Shown: one piece after another, positions 23,351-30,806 of the stretch
Layout: every line of letters begins with the position of its first letter
How positions within the stretch are numbered: the stretch's first letter is position 1
Origin: Streptomyces anulatus
GTDB lineage: Bacteria; Actinomycetota; Actinomycetes; Streptomycetales; Streptomycetaceae
Assembly: GCF_014650675.1 (NCBI RefSeq)
Contig: NZ_BMVK01000029.1
Span: forward strand, 1 to 43,647
Direction of reading: 5' to 3'
Length of the DNA stretch: 43,647 nucleotides
Program-made: the position numbers and the translations under genes
Notes under the pieces: generated by a model
Seen by the model: only the letters and a program-made list of their open reading frames with translations
Told to the model about the DNA's origin: nothing
Databases searched by the model: none

Positions 23351-23895
23351 TGCCCTTCTCCCTTGGCGAAGTAGTCGTTGATCGTGCTGGTCGGACGCTC
23401 ACCACCGGCCGCCATCGGCCACTGCCCGAAGGGGCTCTCCGGAGTCACGAACTCCGCCGGCCTGGCCTGCGGAACCGTGCCCGCGGGCTGCTCCTGGGGG
23501 GTGTTGAGCGCGGTCACCGTCCGGTTCAGCGAGCCCGCGACGGCCGCGCCGACGGCGGCCTGGCGGCCGTTCTTGCGCTCCAGCTTCTTGGCCTCCGCGA
23601 CCGCCCGGCGCTGCGGGAGCTCCAGGACCTCGTTGACGTAGGTCGCATACAGGGCCTCCGCCTTGCTCGCGGCCTCACCGGACGCCCTCTGCATGGCCTT
23701 GAGCTGCCGCGCGACCTTCCAGGCCCGCAGCCTCTTGGCCATCCAGCGGTCGCCCTCGATCGGCGTCTGCTCCAGGCGGCGGCGCACGATGTCCGCGATC
23801 TGCCCGTACTGCTGGGCGTCACGAACGTGCTGGTCGCGGACGGTCGCGGTGAAGGCCCGCAGGCCCTCGTCCGTGAACAGGGCGTTGATATCCAT
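23347..23895 (-). CDS. Helical transfer-operon protein, unknown
   Basis: 182 aa. The first 125 residues are helical (ALFTDEGLRAFTATVRDQHV, then RRRLEQTPIEGDRWMAKRLR and KVARQLKAMQRASGEAASKA), followed by a Pro-rich disordered tail ending TSTINDYFAKGEGQ. The ATG at 23895 has AAGGAG ten bases upstream. No catalytic motif. Similar proteins seem restricted to actinobacterial plasmids. It is coupled to the 67-aa protein downstream. Confidence 0.7.
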   Translation of the reverse strand: MDINALFTDEGLRAFTATVRDQHVRDAQQYGQIADIVRRRLEQTPIEGDRWMAKRLRAWKVARQLKAMQRASGEAASKAEALYATYVNEVLELPQRRAVAEAKKLERKNGRQAAVGAAVAGSLNRTVTALNTPQEQPAGTVPQARPAEFVTPESPFGQWPMAAGGERPTSTINDYFAKGEGQ

Positions 23896-24029
23896 GAGGG
23901 GGTTCTCCTTCTGGGGCGGGGGCGATCTGGGAGGCTTTGTCGTGGCGTTACGGCGCCTTCACCGCGTCCCCGAGGCGCTGTCTTCGTCTCGGGGGCCGGT
24001 GGAACCGTCGAACAGCTCGTTTGTGCAGG

Positions 24030-25751
24030 TCACTGCCCCGGTACGTAGCCGTCGGCGAGCAGCAGGGCTGCTTCGGCGCGGTACTCGGAGGCGGTTCCGG
24101 GGGAGTTGAGCAGCAGCTCGTGCTGGATGTCGGCGAGCGGCAGCCGTTCGGCGTCGCCGCCGACGGCGAGGATCATCCGGGCGACCTTGCGCAGCCCCCG
24201 CTCGCGCGGCTTCAGCCGCGCGATGTCCTCGGCTTCGACCGCGGCCCGCTCGATTTCGGCAGCGGCCCGCCGCGTTTCGGCAGCGGCCTTCGCCGTTTCG
24301 GCGGCAGCCTTGCGGGCCTGCTCAATACCGGTGGCGGCGCGCGCCTTCCGCTCGATCTCCTCGGTCTCCAGGCGGGCCGTTTCGGCAGCGGCCCGCCGCG
24401 TTTCGGCAGCAGCCGCTTCGATTTCGGCAGCGGCCTGGTCGGCTTCGGCCGTGGCCTTGCGGGCTTCGGCGATGCCCTGGGTCTCGACCGCCTGCGCTTC
24501 GGCGGCGGCGACCCGGTCGTTCTCCGCCGCCTCCTTCCGCTTCTCGGCTGCCGCGCGCTCCAGCTCGGCCGTACGGAGATCAGCGTCGGCCCTGGCCTCG
24601 CGGGCTGCTGCCTCCTTACGCTCGGCCTCGGCCACTCGTGTACGGGCCTCGGCCTGAACAGCGGTCTCCAGCGCCGTCTCGTTCAGCTCGGCAGCCCGCT
24701 CGGCGGCGCTGATCTGGGCCTTGGAGTGCGCGCGGGCCATCCCCTTCTCGCCCTCCACCCGTGCCCGGACCGATTCGAGCTGGCCGTCAGCTTCCAGGCG
24801 CTCGGCCTCGGCCCGCTTCTCGGCGAGCTCCTGGCGGGTCGTCGCCTCCAGGCGCCGCCGCTCGGCCTCTTCCTCCCGCTTCTCCGCTTCGGCTTCCTGC
24901 TGGTCAGGCATGGCGAGTGCCTCGCGGACGGTGTAGCCGTAGGGCGCCATCTTCATCGGCAGCCGCTCGTCGTCGGTGGCCTTGGACAGGTCGCCGTCGT
25001 ACTTGCGCTTGAGCCACTGCTCGTACGCGAGAAGGTCCTGCTCGCGGCGGACCATCTCGGGGTAGGAGGCCACTCCCCACAGCCGCATCCGGCGGTAGAT
25101 CCGGGGTGTGGCGATGGGGGCGAGGACCCAGCGGATCAGCGGGATCGCATCACGCTCGGCTCGGCCGGGGCGCACGATCCGGTCGATCGCGTCCCGGCCG
25201 ACCTCCACGATCATGATGAACAGGACCGGAACGACACCGTGCGCGAACGCGGCGACGTAGTCCACCAGCGTCCACGCCCGGTCCTTCGGCACCGCCGAGG
25301 CCGCGTTGAGGACGACAGTTGCGCTGGTCAGGAGCCATACCGGGTAGCGGACCCAGGTGATGGGCCGCTTGAGCCAGGCCATCAGCAGGTCGACCGCGAT
25401 CATCACCATGATCCCGACGTCGACACCGACGGCGAACAGCTTGCCCTTGTCGAGCGACCCGAAGCGGAGCTCCTTGTGCGCGAAGCTCGCGACGTGCGCG
25501 AACGACAGGTAGAGGCCGATGCCGGCGAGGATCAGCGCAGCGGCCACGATCCCGCCGACCGCGAGCTTCTGGATACCCGTCAGCCGCTGCCGGGGCGGGA
25601 CGGAGCCGGTCTCGTCCGGATTCCGCTTCTGCGTCCCCGAAACGAAATCCGGCGTCTCCGAAACAGCGCCGGGTGTTACCGAAACGGCAGTCGGTGCGGG
25701 CGAAACGGGGTCGGGTCCGGCCGCGGTACGCGGCCACTCGGTGATCGTCAT
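24030..25751 (-). CDS. DUF2637 (SpdB-like) membrane protein with long coiled coil
   Basis: 573 aa from the ATG at 25751, with CCGGAGG six bases upstream. The N-terminal 45 residues repeat VS-x-TP-type heptads (PVSPAPT, AVSVTPG, AVSETPD, FVSGTQK), which are the translation of a 21-bp DNA repeat. A DUF2637 domain with four membrane helices follows (about 65-85, 105-125, 136-153, 163-185). Residues 265-520 form a very regular Ala/Glu/Arg coiled coil (AAETRRAAAETARLETEEIE type). A small C-terminal domain (RKVARMILAVGGDAERLPLA) may be winged-helix. DUF2637 proteins are linked to plasmid spread (SpdB); a membrane-anchored coiled coil could form a septal transfer assembly with TraB, which is inferred. 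Confidence 0.88.
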   Translation of the reverse strand: MTITEWPRTAAGPDPVSPAPTAVSVTPGAVSETPDFVSGTQKRNPDETGSVPPRQRLTGIQKLAVGGIVAAALILAGIGLYLSFAHVASFAHKELRFGSLDKGKLFAVGVDVGIMVMIAVDLLMAWLKRPITWVRYPVWLLTSATVVLNAASAVPKDRAWTLVDYVAAFAHGVVPVLFIMIVEVGRDAIDRIVRPGRAERDAIPLIRWVLAPIATPRIYRRMRLWGVASYPEMVRREQDLLAYEQWLKRKYDGDLSKATDDERLPMKMAPYGYTVREALAMPDQQEAEAEKREEEAERRRLEATTRQELAEKRAEAERLEADGQLESVRARVEGEKGMARAHSKAQISAAERAAELNETALETAVQAEARTRVAEAERKEAAAREARADADLRTAELERAAAEKRKEAAENDRVAAAEAQAVETQGIAEARKATAEADQAAAEIEAAAAETRRAAAETARLETEEIERKARAATGIEQARKAAAETAKAAAETRRAAAEIERAAVEAEDIARLKPRERGLRKVARMILAVGGDAERLPLADIQHELLLNSPGTASEYRAEAALLLADGYVPGQ

Positions 25752-26003
25752 CAGGGCCTCCGGAATGAGGGATTCAGGGCGGGAACGAAACGGCGGGCGC
25801 TGCCACCGAAACGCGGGCGGCTGCTCCCGAAACGGGGTGCGGTGGAACCGAAACGGGGCTTGCGGGCTTGCCGCTCGTGGTCCGGAGCTCCGTCTCCGAC
25901 CGGTCCAGCGCGGCGGGAGCACCGGCCGCCCGTCCCCGGGCGGCCGGTGCTCCCGAAACGCTGCCGGGCGGAGACGAAACGCAAGCCGGGTGGAAACGAA
26001 ACG
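25638..26003. repeat. CGAAACG repeat array with 21-bp phasing (candidate clt or iterons)
   Basis: CGAAACG starts at 25638, 25680, 25701, 25786, 25807, 25828, 25849, 25954, 25975 and 25997, with CGAAACA at 25659. Spacing is 21 bp within clusters (two DNA turns), and the gap from 25849 to 25954 is exactly five periods. The first four units are inside the 5' coding region of the DUF2637 gene; the rest are in the 307-bp gap upstream, which holds no gene. Regular phasing is what a multimeric DNA-binding protein needs. A TraB-recognised transfer locus or a replication iteron set are the main options. Confidence 0.65.
25915..25954. terminator. 18-bp-stem hairpin inside the repeat array
   Basis: GGGAGCACCGGCCGCCCG (25915-25932) and its perfect complement (25937-25954) with a TCCC loop. 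It fills the gap between repeat clusters. It lacks a T tract, so it is either an attenuator before the DUF2637 gene or part of a cis-acting locus. Confidence 0.55.
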
Positions 26004-26058
26004 CGGAGTGGCCCAGCAGGGCTCGAACAGGGGGTGGTTCAGACGGCCCGGGGGAGGG

Positions 26059-26286
26059 TCAGGCGTTGGCCTGAAGAACCAGGCGGTCGATGCGGGCGGC
26101 GGGGAACTGGAGGCTGTAGCCCTTGCTGAGCCGGACCTCGATCCGGCTCCCGGTGTCCTCGATGCTGCGGACGATGACGGGGATGTCGGCCTGGTGGCCG
26201 GTCTGGATCGTGCGGTGCGGGGCGTGATCGCCCCTGCGGAAGGTGCTGCCGTCGGTGAGGAGCAGCTCGGTGATCTGGCTGGACAT
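26059..26286 (-). CDS. Small hypothetical protein
   Basis: 75 aa (MSSQITELLLTDGSTFRRGD...), a compact beta-rich domain (VIVRSIEDTGSRIEVRLSKG, then LQFPAARIDRLVLQ). AAAGGAA lies nine bases before the ATG at 26286. No family recognised. First gene downstream of DUF5999 in the operon. Confidence 0.68.
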   Translation of the reverse strand: MSSQITELLLTDGSTFRRGDHAPHRTIQTGHQADIPVIVRSIEDTGSRIEVRLSKGYSLQFPAARIDRLVLQANA

Positions 26287-26300
26287 GGTGCGGATTCCTT

Positions 26301-26558
26301 TCAGGCCGTGAAGGCCGGGGTGTCGGTGGGCCGATGCGGGGCGACGATCTGACCGTCGGGGAGAACCTCGCCGGTGTCCTCGAAGAGCAGAACTGCGTTG
26401 CACAACAGGCTCCAGCCCTGCACCGCGTGGGCAGCGATGACCTTCGCGGCCTCCCGGTCAGGGCTCTCGGCGCTCGGGCACTTCGGGGTGTGCTGGCACA
26501 GCGAGTCCGGCAGCACGGCGGGGCTGGTGATCGGAAGGGCGGGGCGGCAGCTTTCCAT
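26301..26558 (-). CDS. DUF5999 family protein
   Basis: 85 aa. From residue 21 onward it matches the small actinobacterial DUF5999 family: CQHTPKCPSAESPDREAAKV, AHAVQGWSLLCNAVLLFEDT and GEVLPDGQIVAPHRP. The N-terminal 20 residues are an extension relative to the family's usual length of about 65, but the upstream ATG (26558) has a good GAGGAG box, so it is probably real. Conserved Cys/His residues suggest metal binding. The family's function is unknown; it occurs in Streptomyces chromosomes and plasmids, often near WhiB-like genes as here. Confidence 0.85.
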   Translation of the reverse strand: MESCRPALPITSPAVLPDSLCQHTPKCPSAESPDREAAKVIAAHAVQGWSLLCNAVLLFEDTGEVLPDGQIVAPHRPTDTPAFTA

Positions 26559-26595
26559 GGGGCTCTCCTCGATGAGGGGCGGGCGAGCGGTGCGG

Positions 26596-26775
26596 TCAGG
26601 TGCGCCTGATCTTCTGCTGAGCGAGGTAGTCGTCCTCGAGCCGGACGAGATCGCCGTACAAACGCCGGCCCGGCGCGCAGCGGCGCTCCGGCGAACACGT
26701 GGTGCAGGCGGCGTCGTGCTCCCGGACGGCTACGGCGGCGTCCATGTAGAGGTCGTACAGGCTGCGCTTCGTCAC
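26596..26775 (-). CDS. Small cysteine-containing protein coupled to WhiB
   Basis: 59 aa, from the GTG at 26775 that overlaps the WhiB stop by GTGA. Sequence outline: TKRSLYDLYMDAAVAVREH, then ACTTCSPERRCAPGRRLYGD (C24, C27, C33) and a helical end (LEDDYLAQQKIRRT). Three Cys and one His could hold zinc or an iron-sulfur cluster. Translational coupling to a WhiB-like protein suggests joint function. Confidence 0.7.
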   Translation of the reverse strand: MTKRSLYDLYMDAAVAVREHDAACTTCSPERRCAPGRRLYGDLVRLEDDYLAQQKIRRT

Positions 26776-27092
26776 GCGGCGGCCTTCTGCTCCTTGAGGC
26801 GCAGGCGCGCGGCCCGCCGCTTAAGGGTGCGACGGTCGTCCTCGTCGGCGCCGCCCCACACCCCGTGGTCCTGGCCGGACTCCAGCGCCCAGTCCAGGCA
26901 GGCCTCCATGACCGGGCAGGTACGGCACACGGCCTTGGCTTCCTCGGCCTGGGCCAGGGCCGGGCCGGTGGTGCCGATGGGGAAGAACAGGTCGGGGTCC
27001 TCGTCCCGGCACATCGCGCGAATCCGCCAGTTGGTGTTGACCGGCAGGTCCGCGGCGGGCGCGTAGACGGCGTTCACGATGAGAGAGTTCAT
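26772..27092 (-). CDS. WhiB-like iron-sulfur transcription regulator
   Basis: 106 aa with the four cluster cysteines C28, C56, C59 and C65 (AVCRTCPVMEAC), the GVWGG turn (77-81) and a basic tail (RRTLKRRAARLRLKEQK) that contacts DNA. WhiB-like (Wbl) proteins hold a [4Fe-4S] cluster and usually act with a sigma factor; plasmid copies may redirect host development or control transfer genes. The ATG at 27092 has GGAGG six bases upstream. It lies in the front part of the transfer operon. Confidence 0.95.
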   Translation of the reverse strand: MNSLIVNAVYAPAADLPVNTNWRIRAMCRDEDPDLFFPIGTTGPALAQAEEAKAVCRTCPVMEACLDWALESGQDHGVWGGADEDDRRTLKRRAARLRLKEQKAAA

Positions 27093-27117
27093 CAGGGCCT
27101 CCGTGTAGGTCCGTACA

Positions 27118-27151
27118 GAGCGGCCCCGGGGGTGCGTCCCCGGGGCCGCTC
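27118..27151 (-). terminator. Hairpin upstream of the WhiB-like gene
   Basis: 14-bp perfect stem GAGCGGCCCCGGGG (27118-27131) with 27138-27151 in the gap before the WhiB-like gene; probable attenuator separating front genes from the rest. Confidence 0.6.
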
Positions 27152-27255
27152 GCGTGTGGTGGCGGCCGTTGGGCCGGAGCGATGGGTGGTCCCGGCGCTC
27201 TCCGCCGCCTCCGCGCCCGTGCTTCCGGGGGTGGAGGCGACAGGCTGAGCCGGGA

Positions 27256-27354
27256 TCAGCGGCGGTTGCTCTCCGACTGCTTGTTCTGCTCGGCGTTCTT
27301 CCGGGAGAGCTCGGCGCGCTCGGCGTCGGTCAGGCTCGTGATCGCAGTGCTCAT
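27256..27354 (-). CDS. Very small protein (32 aa)
   Basis: MSTAITSLTDAERAELSRKN plus a 12-residue polar tail. Its ATG overlaps the preceding stop (ATGA). The TDAERAELSRKNAEQN helix is regular and amphipathic. Coupling supports it being real, but size makes it uncertain. Confidence 0.5.
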   Translation of the reverse strand: MSTAITSLTDAERAELSRKNAEQNKQSESNRR

Positions 27355-27854
27355 CGGGCCACCCCCGTTCCGCCGCACGGGCCGCAGGACTGCCAGTGCT
27401 GGCGGGTCACCCCGTCGGCGCTGGTGTCGACGGTCCTGCCGCCCGTGCCCTGCCAGTTGTCGCACTGCCCGCCCGCCGTCGGCCCGGCCGGGAGTGTCGG
27501 GGTGAAGGTCAGTGGACGGGTCAGGTGGAGCACCGGCTGCCGGGACTGGCCCGGGGCCATCTCCGCGAACGTCCGGCGGGCCTGGCGGCCGACGGCGGCC
27601 GCCAAGTCGTCGCCCTCGGCCGTCAGCTGACGGACCAGCTGGTGAAAGCGTTCGGTCTCGTCGCGCTCGTATCCGCGGCCGTCGTCGCCGCTCCGGTCGT
27701 CCAGGTCGCCGATCTCGTCGGCCACGCCCGCACGTGGGGCCAGCGCGGTCAGCAGCTGCGAAACGCCGGTGCAGGTGCAGGCCTCCATGATGAGCTGGCA
27801 GGTGGGGCAGACGCCGCCCGTCAGGGCGGGGGTCGTGCGTGTCATGCTGTGCAT
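27351..27854 (-). CDS. Zinc-ribbon-like hypothetical protein
   Basis: 167 aa from the ATG at 27854, with GGAGG five bases upstream. A Cys cluster near the N-terminus (GGVCPTCQLIMEACTCTG), a helical acidic middle (DETERFHQLVRQLTAEGDDL) and a C-terminal CGPCGGTG similar to a DnaJ-type zinc knuckle. No family named. Second gene from the operon promoter. Confidence 0.68.
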   Translation of the reverse strand: MHSMTRTTPALTGGVCPTCQLIMEACTCTGVSQLLTALAPRAGVADEIGDLDDRSGDDGRGYERDETERFHQLVRQLTAEGDDLAAAVGRQARRTFAEMAPGQSRQPVLHLTRPLTFTPTLPAGPTAGGQCDNWQGTGGRTVDTSADGVTRQHWQSCGPCGGTGVAR

Positions 27855-27877
27855 CAGGTCCTCCAGTTCAGGTCCTG

Positions 27878-27910
27878 GACAGCCCCGGGGGCGCAATCCC
27901 TGGGGCTGTC
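27878..27910 (-). terminator. Hairpin between first and second operon genes
   Basis: 9-bp stem GACAGCCCC (27878-27886) with GGGGCTGTC (27902-27910); a further, stronger hairpin lies upstream at 27954-28000. Confidence 0.5.
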
Positions 27911-27953
27911 GCCGTTCACTCCCCCTTCGGGGAGTCGACTGCTGTACGAGCAG

Positions 27954-28000
27954 CCGAGGCCCCGGCCGACCCCCTCGCGTGGGGTCGGCCGGGGCCTCGG
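27954..28000 (-). terminator. 20-bp-stem hairpin after the first operon gene
   Basis: Perfect 20-bp arms (27954-27973 and 27981-28000, core GAGGCCCCGGCCGACCCC) with a 7-nt loop, 21 bp after the stop of the first gene. Without a T tract, it probably attenuates, so the first gene would be expressed more than the rest. Confidence 0.65.
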
Positions 28001-28020
28001 TCGTTCGTCGCAAGTGCGGG

Positions 28021-28815
28021 TCAGGCAGGCAGAGCCGCCATGGTCTTCCGCTGCGCGTACTGCTTGCCCAGCTCGGCCTGCCGCCGGTCGTACGCCTCGA
28101 GGTTCTCCGGCTCCGTCGGCACGCTGGGGACCTCGGCCTGGGCGGGCGCCTCGGGCCGGGCGGGCGGAACGGGAACGACCGAACGGCGGGTGTCGGCGTC
28201 CTGCACCGCCGGGAGTACGGCGGCCCACGCGGACTGGCGCTTCGGGGCGGCCGCGCGGTCGAACCGCCGACGCTCCTGGTGCTTCAGCTGCTCGCGGGCG
28301 ATCGTGCAGGAGGCGTCCGTCTCAGCAAGCCGGACCTCCAGGGCACGCCCCGCGTCGCACCTTCCGCCGGCCCCACAGAGGGAGCAGGCAACGCGGTGCT
28401 GGTCGACGGCGTGGCGAGCGCGTTCCAGCAGCGGGAGCAGGCGGTGCAGGGTCGGCGTGCCCTGCGGTCCCCGGTCGGCGAGGCGGTAGATCGGGACGGG
28501 CGGCTGTGCCAGCGGCTTGTAGTGCTGGCGGGCGGAGCGGCGGCCCGTCGCTGTGCTGTCGGCGGCGAGCATCCTCTCGCCCCACTGCTCGACGCTGATG
28601 TCCATGTCGATCAGCTGCGCACTGCCGGGGCAGCGGGGAGCGCGGCCGCCGCGGACCTCGCGGTCCAGGTGGTGGGTTTTGATCATCTTGCGGTAGAGCG
28701 GGTGCCACGTGTCGCAGTCGGGGCAGACGATGGAGTGGCGCTCGCCGTCGCGGAGGTTGAGGTTCTGGGGCGGGATCTCGCTCGCCTTGAGGGCGGGCCG
28801 ACGGCTGGGACGCAT
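28021..28815 (-). CDS. First transfer-operon gene: zinc-motif hypothetical protein
   Basis: 264 aa from the ATG at 28815, with GGGAG seven bases upstream. CPDCDTWHPLYRKM (31-44) is a treble-clef-like site, and a second Cys set (ACSLCGAGGRC) follows near residue 144. The last 80 residues are Pro-rich and then helical. No family name can be given. It is the first gene behind the predicted repressed promoter at 29.12-29.15 kb, a place where plasmids often put regulators or early recipient functions. Confidence 0.72.
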   Translation of the reverse strand: MRPSRRPALKASEIPPQNLNLRDGERHSIVCPDCDTWHPLYRKMIKTHHLDREVRGGRAPRCPGSAQLIDMDISVEQWGERMLAADSTATGRRSARQHYKPLAQPPVPIYRLADRGPQGTPTLHRLLPLLERARHAVDQHRVACSLCGAGGRCDAGRALEVRLAETDASCTIAREQLKHQERRRFDRAAAPKRQSAWAAVLPAVQDADTRRSVVPVPPARPEAPAQAEVPSVPTEPENLEAYDRRQAELGKQYAQRKTMAALPA

Positions 28816-28874
28816 CAGGTACTCCCTGGTCAACGAGGAAGAAGCTCGGGTTCGGACTTGGTTGCGTTCTCCGC

Positions 28875-28904
28875 CCTCCACGGGCTTACGAGGGGCCGTG
28901 GAGG
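28875..28904 (-). promoter_or_regulatory. Leader hairpin of the transfer operon
   Basis: CCTCCACGG (28875-28883) with CCGTGGAGG (28896-28904), in the untranslated leader between the promoter and the first gene. Possible attenuator or mRNA stabiliser. Confidence 0.4.
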
Positions 28905-29122
28905 ACGGGCAGCGCAACTGCTGTCAGAGCGACCACACGAGCCGGCACGGGGACCTCGTCATTCGTCACCCGGCAACCCGTCCCTTGAGGCGGGCATCCA
29001 CATAGCTCTGTGCGGTACTGCGCTTTTCGGTTGGTGGTGCGCAGGAGACCGAAGGTTCCGGCCCGCTGTCGCATGCGCCGAAGAGACGGTGACCCCTGCT
29101 GTTTCGCGGTGGTACGACTTAG

Positions 29123-29151
29123 ACAATGAACCCTTCTAGAAGGGTTGTCAA
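29123..29151 (-). promoter_or_regulatory. Predicted transfer-operon promoter
   Basis: On the minus strand, TTGACA (29151-29146), a 17-bp spacer and CATTGT (29128-29123). The -35 box is perfect and the spacing ideal; the -10 is weaker. The whole spacer is the repressor palindrome, so bound repressor would block RNA polymerase. Confidence 0.6.
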
Positions 29152-29162
29152 CCCTTCTAGAA
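29129..29162. promoter_or_regulatory. Operator: AACCCTTCTAGAAGGGTT plus a second half-site
   Basis: Perfect 18-bp palindrome at 29129-29146, followed by AACCCTTCTAGAA at 29150-29162, offset 21 bp. It lies between the GntR gene and the divergent transfer operon, 37 bp from the GntR start, so it probably controls both. Confidence 0.7.
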
Positions 29163-29198
29163 TCGTGTTCACTGGAGGCATCAACAAGAGGAGTCGCC

Positions 29199-29945
29199 AT
29201 GCCTTCGTCCAAGCAGCCGCCGAAGTGGCGACAGATCGCTGACGAGATCGCAGCGCAGATCAATGAGGGGCACTACGCCCCTGATCAGCGGCTTCCTTCG
29301 GTGCAAGCGCAAGTAGCCGCCGGCAAGGGGGCCACCGCGACCGTTCATCGGGCCTACCAAGCACTGGAGGCAGAAGGGCTTGTTCGGATGGTCTTCGGGA
29401 GCGGCACGGTCGTTCTCGGCCCGGGCGACTCGCCTGAGACTGTTGTTACAGGCGCGGCCCGCCTAGAACGGCTCCGCCGAACTGGACAGCCGCTTACGCC
29501 GGGCGAGACCTATGTGAACGCGCAATCGGTGATTCGCTCCTGTGCGGATACAGAAATCTCGGCACTCCTCGGAGTCGAGTTGTACGACGAGATCGTGATC
29601 CGCAGCCGCACCTTCATGCGAGGCGAGCGGGCGATCACCTTGGCCCTCAACTGCATTCACATGCGTGCGTTGGCCGCCCTACCTGAGCTTCTAGATCCGG
29701 GGCCCATGCCGAAGTTCCGTCACGACCTCTACGCCGAACGCACGGGGCAGCAGCTAACGGCCGGTCCGCAGAAGAGCGCCGCCCGGTTCGCCGCCACTCA
29801 AGAACTCGCCGAATTCGGCATCGACGTTCCCCCGGACGTACCCGTACCCGTGCTGGTGCTCCGCACTGTCTACTCCGACGACGAAGGCCCGTTGGAGGTG
29901 TGGGAAGACATCCTTCGCCCCGGCATGTGGCACGCCAGTTCCTGA
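29199..29945 (+). CDS. GntR-family repressor (Kor type)
   Basis: 248 aa from the ATG at 29199 with GAGGAG upstream; the longer frame start is unlikely because it lies inside the operator. An N-terminal winged helix covers residues 8-72 (WRQIADEIAAQINEGHYAPD, then RLPSVQAQV, TVHRAYQALEAEGLVR and GSGTVV). A UTRA-like ligand domain follows (about 90-245, with EIVIRSRTFMRGERAITLAL and the end VYSDDEGPLEVWEDI). Repressors of this type (KorSA, Kor) hold transfer genes silent in Streptomyces plasmids. Its position, divergent from the transfer operon with a shared palindromic operator, supports that role here and implies autoregulation. Confidence 0.92.
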   Translation: MPSSKQPPKWRQIADEIAAQINEGHYAPDQRLPSVQAQVAAGKGATATVHRAYQALEAEGLVRMVFGSGTVVLGPGDSPETVVTGAARLERLRRTGQPLTPGETYVNAQSVIRSCADTEISALLGVELYDEIVIRSRTFMRGERAITLALNCIHMRALAALPELLDPGPMPKFRHDLYAERTGQQLTAGPQKSAARFAATQELAEFGIDVPPDVPVPVLVLRTVYSDDEGPLEVWEDILRPGMWHASS

Positions 29946-30806
29946 TGGCGTGCCACGCCCAGCTCCCCCGGACTGGCACGCGTAAGGGCAGTGACGGCTT
30001 GTCAGCCCCCGGGCATGCTTGACGTCCAACACGTTGCCGCCAATGAAGAGCGAGGCACCCCGGAGCGGTAAGGTGGCGTCGACGTAGATCAAATGGGAGT
30101 GGCCCCATCTACCGGCCTTGGACAAGCCGGGAGGGGCCACTCGGGCCAAAAGACCTTGTAGCAGGGGTCTTTGAGCCTGCCGCGCACTCCTAGGAACCAG
30201 GAGGTGGCGACGTGATCAGGGTACCCGTACCCGCACGCGCACACACCGCACCCCGCCGTGGGACCAGCGACCTTGCTGGTCGCTGGTCCTTCGACGGGGC
30301 GTTCGTGCTGTCTAAGTCCGGAAACGCCCCGTACCGCGCCTCTGACGAGGGGGACGGGATGACGTAGGTCCTTCTGGGGCGGCACCCGTACGGGTCTGCC
30401 GCCCCGGGCCTCCGAGCCGCGAGGTGATTGCAGTCACCTCAGCTGGAGCGCCCTTCTGACACCGGAGAGCCTTGCAGGGCTCTCCGAAGGGATTGCCCGT
30501 CCAGTGCCAGCTGGCCGAGCGGTTCAACATCAGGTTTCTCCACGAAACCGAAGCCCTTTAAGGGGCTTCGTCGTGCCAAGAGGCGAGCCCCTTCAACACG
30601 GGAGCCATTGTGCACGACGTTTCGCGTGCCTGCCACCATCGGCATGCCCACACACCTCTCTTCCGGCCCGTTCTCGCGCCACGGAACAGCCCCGGAGTGA
30701 CCAAGGTCACCAGCGGGTTCCTACTCAACGGGCGCGGCAGCTTCATCCTTTCGAGTGCTTTACCGCCCGTCCTTCGCGCGTTGGCAGTTGCTGGCGCGGT
30801 GGGTAA
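29946..30806. other. Hairpin-rich non-coding region, candidate replication origin
   Basis: About 860 bp without a supported gene but dense in inverted repeats: 30097-30142 (GAGTGGCCCC arms), 30149-30172 (AAAGACC), 30261-30289 (GGACCAGCGACC), 30376-30405 (GGGGCGGCA arms around ACCCGTACGGGT), 30421-30440 (GAGGTGA), 30464-30485 (GGAGAGCC) and 30549-30570 (CGAAGCCC). It lies directly upstream of the probable replication gene. Some stems may be terminators for the GntR gene. Confidence 0.5.

Noticed and set aside
23937..26129. Plus-strand open frame of 730 codons
   Set aside because: Shadow of the DUF2637/coiled-coil gene; the repeats mirror the Ala/Glu coiled coil on the other strand.
30140..30300. 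Possible tRNA in the structured intergenic region
   Set aside because: No cloverleaf with a T-arm GTTCRANNC and proper acceptor stem could be traced; the stems are plain hairpins.
30097..30600. Palindrome cluster as a linear-plasmid telomere
   Set aside because: Streptomyces telomeres also have many palindromes, but this lies well inside the window with genes on both sides.
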